46,288 bases of DNA from Verrucomicrobiales bacterium (GTDB lineage: Bacteria; Verrucomicrobiota; Verrucomicrobiia; Verrucomicrobiales; DEV007): positions 62,167 to 108,454 of the forward strand of contig JARGPH010000018.1 of the NCBI GenBank assembly GCA_029213065.1, in the 5' to 3' direction. This document shows positions 43,482-46,288 of the stretch, piece after piece (the first letter of the stretch is position 1; every line of letters starts with the position of its first letter). The translations under genes and the position numbers were made by a program. The notes under the pieces were generated by a model. It saw only the letters and a list, made by a program, of their open reading frames with translations. It was not told the DNA's origin and searched no databases.

Positions 43482-45881
43482 TCAAGTGGTCGCGGGGGAC
43501 GCTTTGCGGGCGTGCAGCCAGACCCACCAGCGCGGCAGCAACCAGACGGCCACGACCATGTTCACGAGGACGCCGACGGCACACACGATGCCGAGGCTGG
43601 CGAGCCCGTGGGCGGACGCGGTTGCCAGTGAGCCGAAGCCGATCGCAGATGAGGTCCCGCAAAAGACGAGCGCTTTCCCGATGCCGTGACGCGCCGCGGT
43701 GACATTGCCGCCGTTGCGCCTCAGCGCGAAAATCATGTGAATGCTGAAGTCGAGCCCGGTCCCGAACAGGAGGGGAAGGCCGCAGACGTTGAAGGAGTTC
43801 CAGTTCATCGGTGTCCAGATCGTGAGGAGGACGATGAGACAGCCGGAGAAGAGAAGGCAGAATAATCCCGCGACGAGATCCCGCCACGAGCGGAAGACGA
43901 TCGCGAGCATGATGGAGAGCATCGCCATCATGGGAAGAAAAACGCGGACGAGATCTCCTTTGATACGTTCATTCAGCGCAGTTCCCAGAGAGCTGAGGCT
44001 TGCGACGACGGTGTTCTCGTCACAGATCGCATTGACCCAGGTGCGGTCTTCCGGACGAGCCGGTTTCACGGTTCCGAGTGCGGCAAAGACGCCTTCCTTT
44101 TCAGAAAAGAGTCGATTGACCGACCACTCGGCGAGTTTTCCTTCCGGTTTCGCGAAAGTGTTAGCGTCGAGCTGTTCGAGGTGGCTTCGCCACGAGTCGA
44201 AGACCGTTTCGGTGAGCTTGGCTCCGTCCTCTGAGAATCCGACGGCTGAAATTTCCGAGAGAATGCGGGGCTTCTCTTCGACGATCGCTCTGATAGCGGC
44301 ACGGTTCGCGGTCTGATTTTCCGGGGCGGGAATGAAGCTGGTGGGAAGCACTGAGTCAGTGAGAAGTCCCTCGTCGAGGGCCGCTTTGATTCTTTCCGAT
44401 GCCGCTTCGATATTGGCATTCAATTCGGGGAGGCTTTTCCCCGTGATCACTGTGGGGATGGAATTTTCCCGTCCTGCGAGTTCATGCTGGAGGGTTTGCC
44501 AGGCAATCATCGAGGGGCTTTCCCGAATCCGGAAGGGATGGAAGTTCGCCTCCAGTCCCGGCATTTCTTTGAGAAACATCGAGCCGATCGTGAACAGCGG
44601 AACAAAGATTGCGAGGACACCGGCCAAACGCCTTGTCACTCCCATGCCTTCGAGCTGTAATCCGCGTGGTTTGACGACGTCTTTGTTGAACTCCACCGCG
44701 ACGGGCGCGAAGAGATAGAGCATCACGAGAGCGCCCACGGCAATCCCGATCGCGACCAGATTCCCCATTTCGGAAAGCCCCGGTAGCGAGCTGAAATTGA
44801 GGGAGAGAAAGACCACCGCCGTAGTCGCCGCCGCCCAGATAATTCCGGGACCGACGGAGCGGCGCAGGGCCCCGGCGTCGCCCTTGGTGTCCATCGCCTC
44901 CCGATAGAGAACGATCCCGTAGTCCACTGCGAGCCCCATGAGAATCGCGGCGAATCCCGCGCTCATAATGCTGAGATCGCCGAAGAGAAATCCTCCGAAT
45001 GTCAGGGTGATCACGAGGGTGAGGAGCACCGCTGAGATGAGCCAGGAGAGCGGACGGGTGCGCCGGTGCATGACCCAGAACAGAAGCGAGATCAGCACCA
45101 TCGTCATAATCACTGAAACCGTCATGTCACGTTCCATCTCGGCACCGACTTCGGCCATAAAGGCGGGTGTTCCTGTCAGCCCGATAATGACTTTTTTGTG
45201 GTCACTCGAGGATTCTTTCCATTCCTCTTCCCAGGCCCTGACACTCGTCTTGAGTTTTTTCAACCAGACGGCTGCCTCGCGGTAGTCAGAGAAATCGACG
45301 CCGGCTCCTTCGAGATAGATGACCTGGAAGGTGCCGTCCGCAGAGATCATCGAATCCGGATTCGAGGCTTCATCGCCGAGGAGGGTTCCGAGGTCGGAAA
45401 AGCCGAGGGGATCGTAGCTTGTCACGATAACATCCTGATCAAAAAAGCCGCTCTGAATCGAGGCCATCGCTTCGCCGATTTGCTCACTTGATCGGGGGGC
45501 GCGAAGCTTTGCAAGCAGCTTCTCCAAATCATCGGGAGGTCCATTCATCCAAAGCCAGCTGAGGAGTCCGCCTCCTTCGGTCACCAGCTCCGAGATCGAG
45601 AGCTCCTGAAACACTTCGGCAACCAGTTCCGGTTCGTTTCTGAAATGGTCGGCGAGCGATTCGATTGCCTCTTCTGCGAGAAAAGATTCCTCCGCTTTCA
45701 CCGTGACAATGAGCTGACCGTCACGACTGAAATAACGGTTCAGTCGGTCCATTCCCTGAACTTCGGGGAGGTCTTCCGGCAGCATTTCATAGAGGCTCGC
45801 CGAGAATTTCACCCGCATGAGACTGAACGCTGCCAGTGAGCAGACGATCGCCATGATAATAATGGGGTGAATACGGGTCAT
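43482..45881 (-). CDS. MMPL/RND superfamily exporter
   Basis: This 799-residue inner-membrane protein has two repeats of one transmembrane helix, a large periplasmic domain, and a cluster of five to six transmembrane helices (around residues 1-30, 245-430, 440-460 and 610-790). The first helix set has GLAVDYGIVLYREAM and the second GTGLDFSIHMIFALRRN, typical of the MMPL/RND proton relay. Such proteins export lipids or hydrophobic molecules using proton flow. Together with the LolA-like carrier downstream it forms a lipid/envelope export unit. Confidence 0.85.
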   Translation of the reverse strand: MTRIHPIIIMAIVCSLAAFSLMRVKFSASLYEMLPEDLPEVQGMDRLNRYFSRDGQLIVTVKAEESFLAEEAIESLADHFRNEPELVAEVFQELSISELVTEGGGLLSWLWMNGPPDDLEKLLAKLRAPRSSEQIGEAMASIQSGFFDQDVIVTSYDPLGFSDLGTLLGDEASNPDSMISADGTFQVIYLEGAGVDFSDYREAAVWLKKLKTSVRAWEEEWKESSSDHKKVIIGLTGTPAFMAEVGAEMERDMTVSVIMTMVLISLLFWVMHRRTRPLSWLISAVLLTLVITLTFGGFLFGDLSIMSAGFAAILMGLAVDYGIVLYREAMDTKGDAGALRRSVGPGIIWAAATTAVVFLSLNFSSLPGLSEMGNLVAIGIAVGALVMLYLFAPVAVEFNKDVVKPRGLQLEGMGVTRRLAGVLAIFVPLFTIGSMFLKEMPGLEANFHPFRIRESPSMIAWQTLQHELAGRENSIPTVITGKSLPELNANIEAASERIKAALDEGLLTDSVLPTSFIPAPENQTANRAAIRAIVEEKPRILSEISAVGFSEDGAKLTETVFDSWRSHLEQLDANTFAKPEGKLAEWSVNRLFSEKEGVFAALGTVKPARPEDRTWVNAICDENTVVASLSSLGTALNERIKGDLVRVFLPMMAMLSIMLAIVFRSWRDLVAGLFCLLFSGCLIVLLTIWTPMNWNSFNVCGLPLLFGTGLDFSIHMIFALRRNGGNVTAARHGIGKALVFCGTSSAIGFGSLATASAHGLASLGIVCAVGVLVNMVVAVWLLPRWWVWLHARKASPATT

Positions 45882-45972
45882 GAATCAAAAATCGCCTGAT
45901 TCCAATTTTACTCCTTATAGTGTTTCTTATCCAGTAGGAATATTTAAGAAAGCTTAACGATTTTGGGAGAGC

Positions 45973-46288
45973 GTAGAGGAATCTGTGAGGATTTCTACCG
46001 TAGCAATGGGTGTCTCGAGCGGCACGGCCAACGCGGAGAAATGCTTACGCAATTCCTCTACAGGGTGGGTGAGTAGAGGAATCCGTGAGGATTTCTAACG
46101 TAGCAACGGGTGTCTCGGCGGCACGGCCAACGCGGAGAAATGCTTACGCAATTCCTCTACAGGGTGAGTGAGTAGAGGAATCCGTGAGGATTTCTGCCGC
46201 AGCAATGGGTGGCTCGAGCGGCACGGCTAACGTGGAGAAATGCTTACGCAATTCCTCTACAGGGTGGGTGAGTAGAGGAATCCGTGAG
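45973..46288. repeat. tandem array of REP/BIME-like units
   Basis: Three units (45973-46072, 46073-46171, 46172-46271; 100, 99 and 100 bases) and a fourth partial unit at 46272-46288 follow one another. Each unit begins with GTAGAGGAATC and ends with ATTCCTCTAC plus AGGGTGGGTGA-type spacer. Each contains one hairpin at the start (GTAG then AGGAATCC-GTGA-GGATTTCT) and an inverted partner at the end (on the other strand GTAG then AGGAATTGC-GTAA-GCATTTCT). The 5' GTAG and GNRA-type loops (GTGA, GTAA) are features of REP elements moved by RAYT transposases, and pairs of inverted REPs form BIMEs. The array continues beyond the window. Confidence 0.75.

Noticed and set aside
45973-46288. CRISPR array
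   Set aside because: Units are ~100 bases and almost the same throughout, with no short repeat separated by unique spacers, and no cas gene is near.

Overview
The window reads as a chromosomal segment of a Verrucomicrobiota bacterium, probably order Verrucomicrobiales. This rests on the set of protein families, not on a marker gene. They include a four-part DUF1080 / PVC-type propeller / HEAT / heme-binding c-type cytochrome protein, a verrucomicrobial-style cassette of prepilin-like proteins, a sialate O-acetylesterase, a DUF3500 protein with a Tat-type leader, and a TamB/TamA pair typical of a diderm cell. Shine-Dalgarno sequences are mostly weak or absent, and several genes appear to use TTG. 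No rRNA or tRNA gene was seen.

Layout. (1) 37-12331, all minus strand, is a surface-appendage/secretion cassette: two small secreted proteins and one larger one, three prepilin-like proteins, two large paralogous PilX-like proteins in tandem, an ABC ATPase-permease pair with a His-rich protein, a PilT-like ATPase and a last pseudopilin. The gap between the large paralogs holds a decayed piece of the ABC ATPase gene, so the paralog+ATPase unit was duplicated in tandem and one ATPase copy was lost. (2) 12597-19414 is tamB followed by tamA; tamA is broken by a one-base frameshift. (3) 19552-24670 holds a membrane-fused spermidine-synthase-like protein and a CBS-PAS-histidine kinase-receiver hybrid. 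(4) 24876-27068, plus strand, has a membrane protein, a small anchored protein and an MpaB/DUF2236 oxygenase. (5) 27119-34723 has the large PVC cytochrome protein, a small helical protein, a COG2509 flavoprotein, thiG and mscL. Between mscL and thiG lie a perfect CRP-type palindrome, a Val-rich small ORF and a strong intrinsic terminator, together resembling an attenuator. (6) 34817-40634 has an Nramp-like transporter without the usual metal ligands, a sialate O-acetylesterase, an RspB-like zinc dehydrogenase and class I fumarase. (7) 40764-45881 is a minus-strand run: MMPL/RND exporter, LolA-like carrier, coiled-coil secreted protein, cytochrome c and DUF3500 protein. (8) 45973-46288 is a tandem array of ~100 bp units, each with two inverted REP-like hairpins beginning with GTAG and closed by GNRA loops; it runs off the window.

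How the genes may work together (inference). The left cassette looks like a type IV pilus-derived machine whose large PilX-like proteins may be exposed subunits; the ABC pair and His-rich protein may supply or sense metal or export a component. TamA/TamB would help place outer-membrane proteins, but the broken tamA puts that in doubt. The right-hand run combines an inner-membrane lipid-type exporter with a periplasmic lipoprotein/lipid carrier, suggesting envelope lipid traffic.

Best candidates for something new: the duplicated pseudopilin/ABC/His-rich cassette with its fossil ATPase, the attenuator-like element upstream of thiG, and the REP/BIME array at the right edge.
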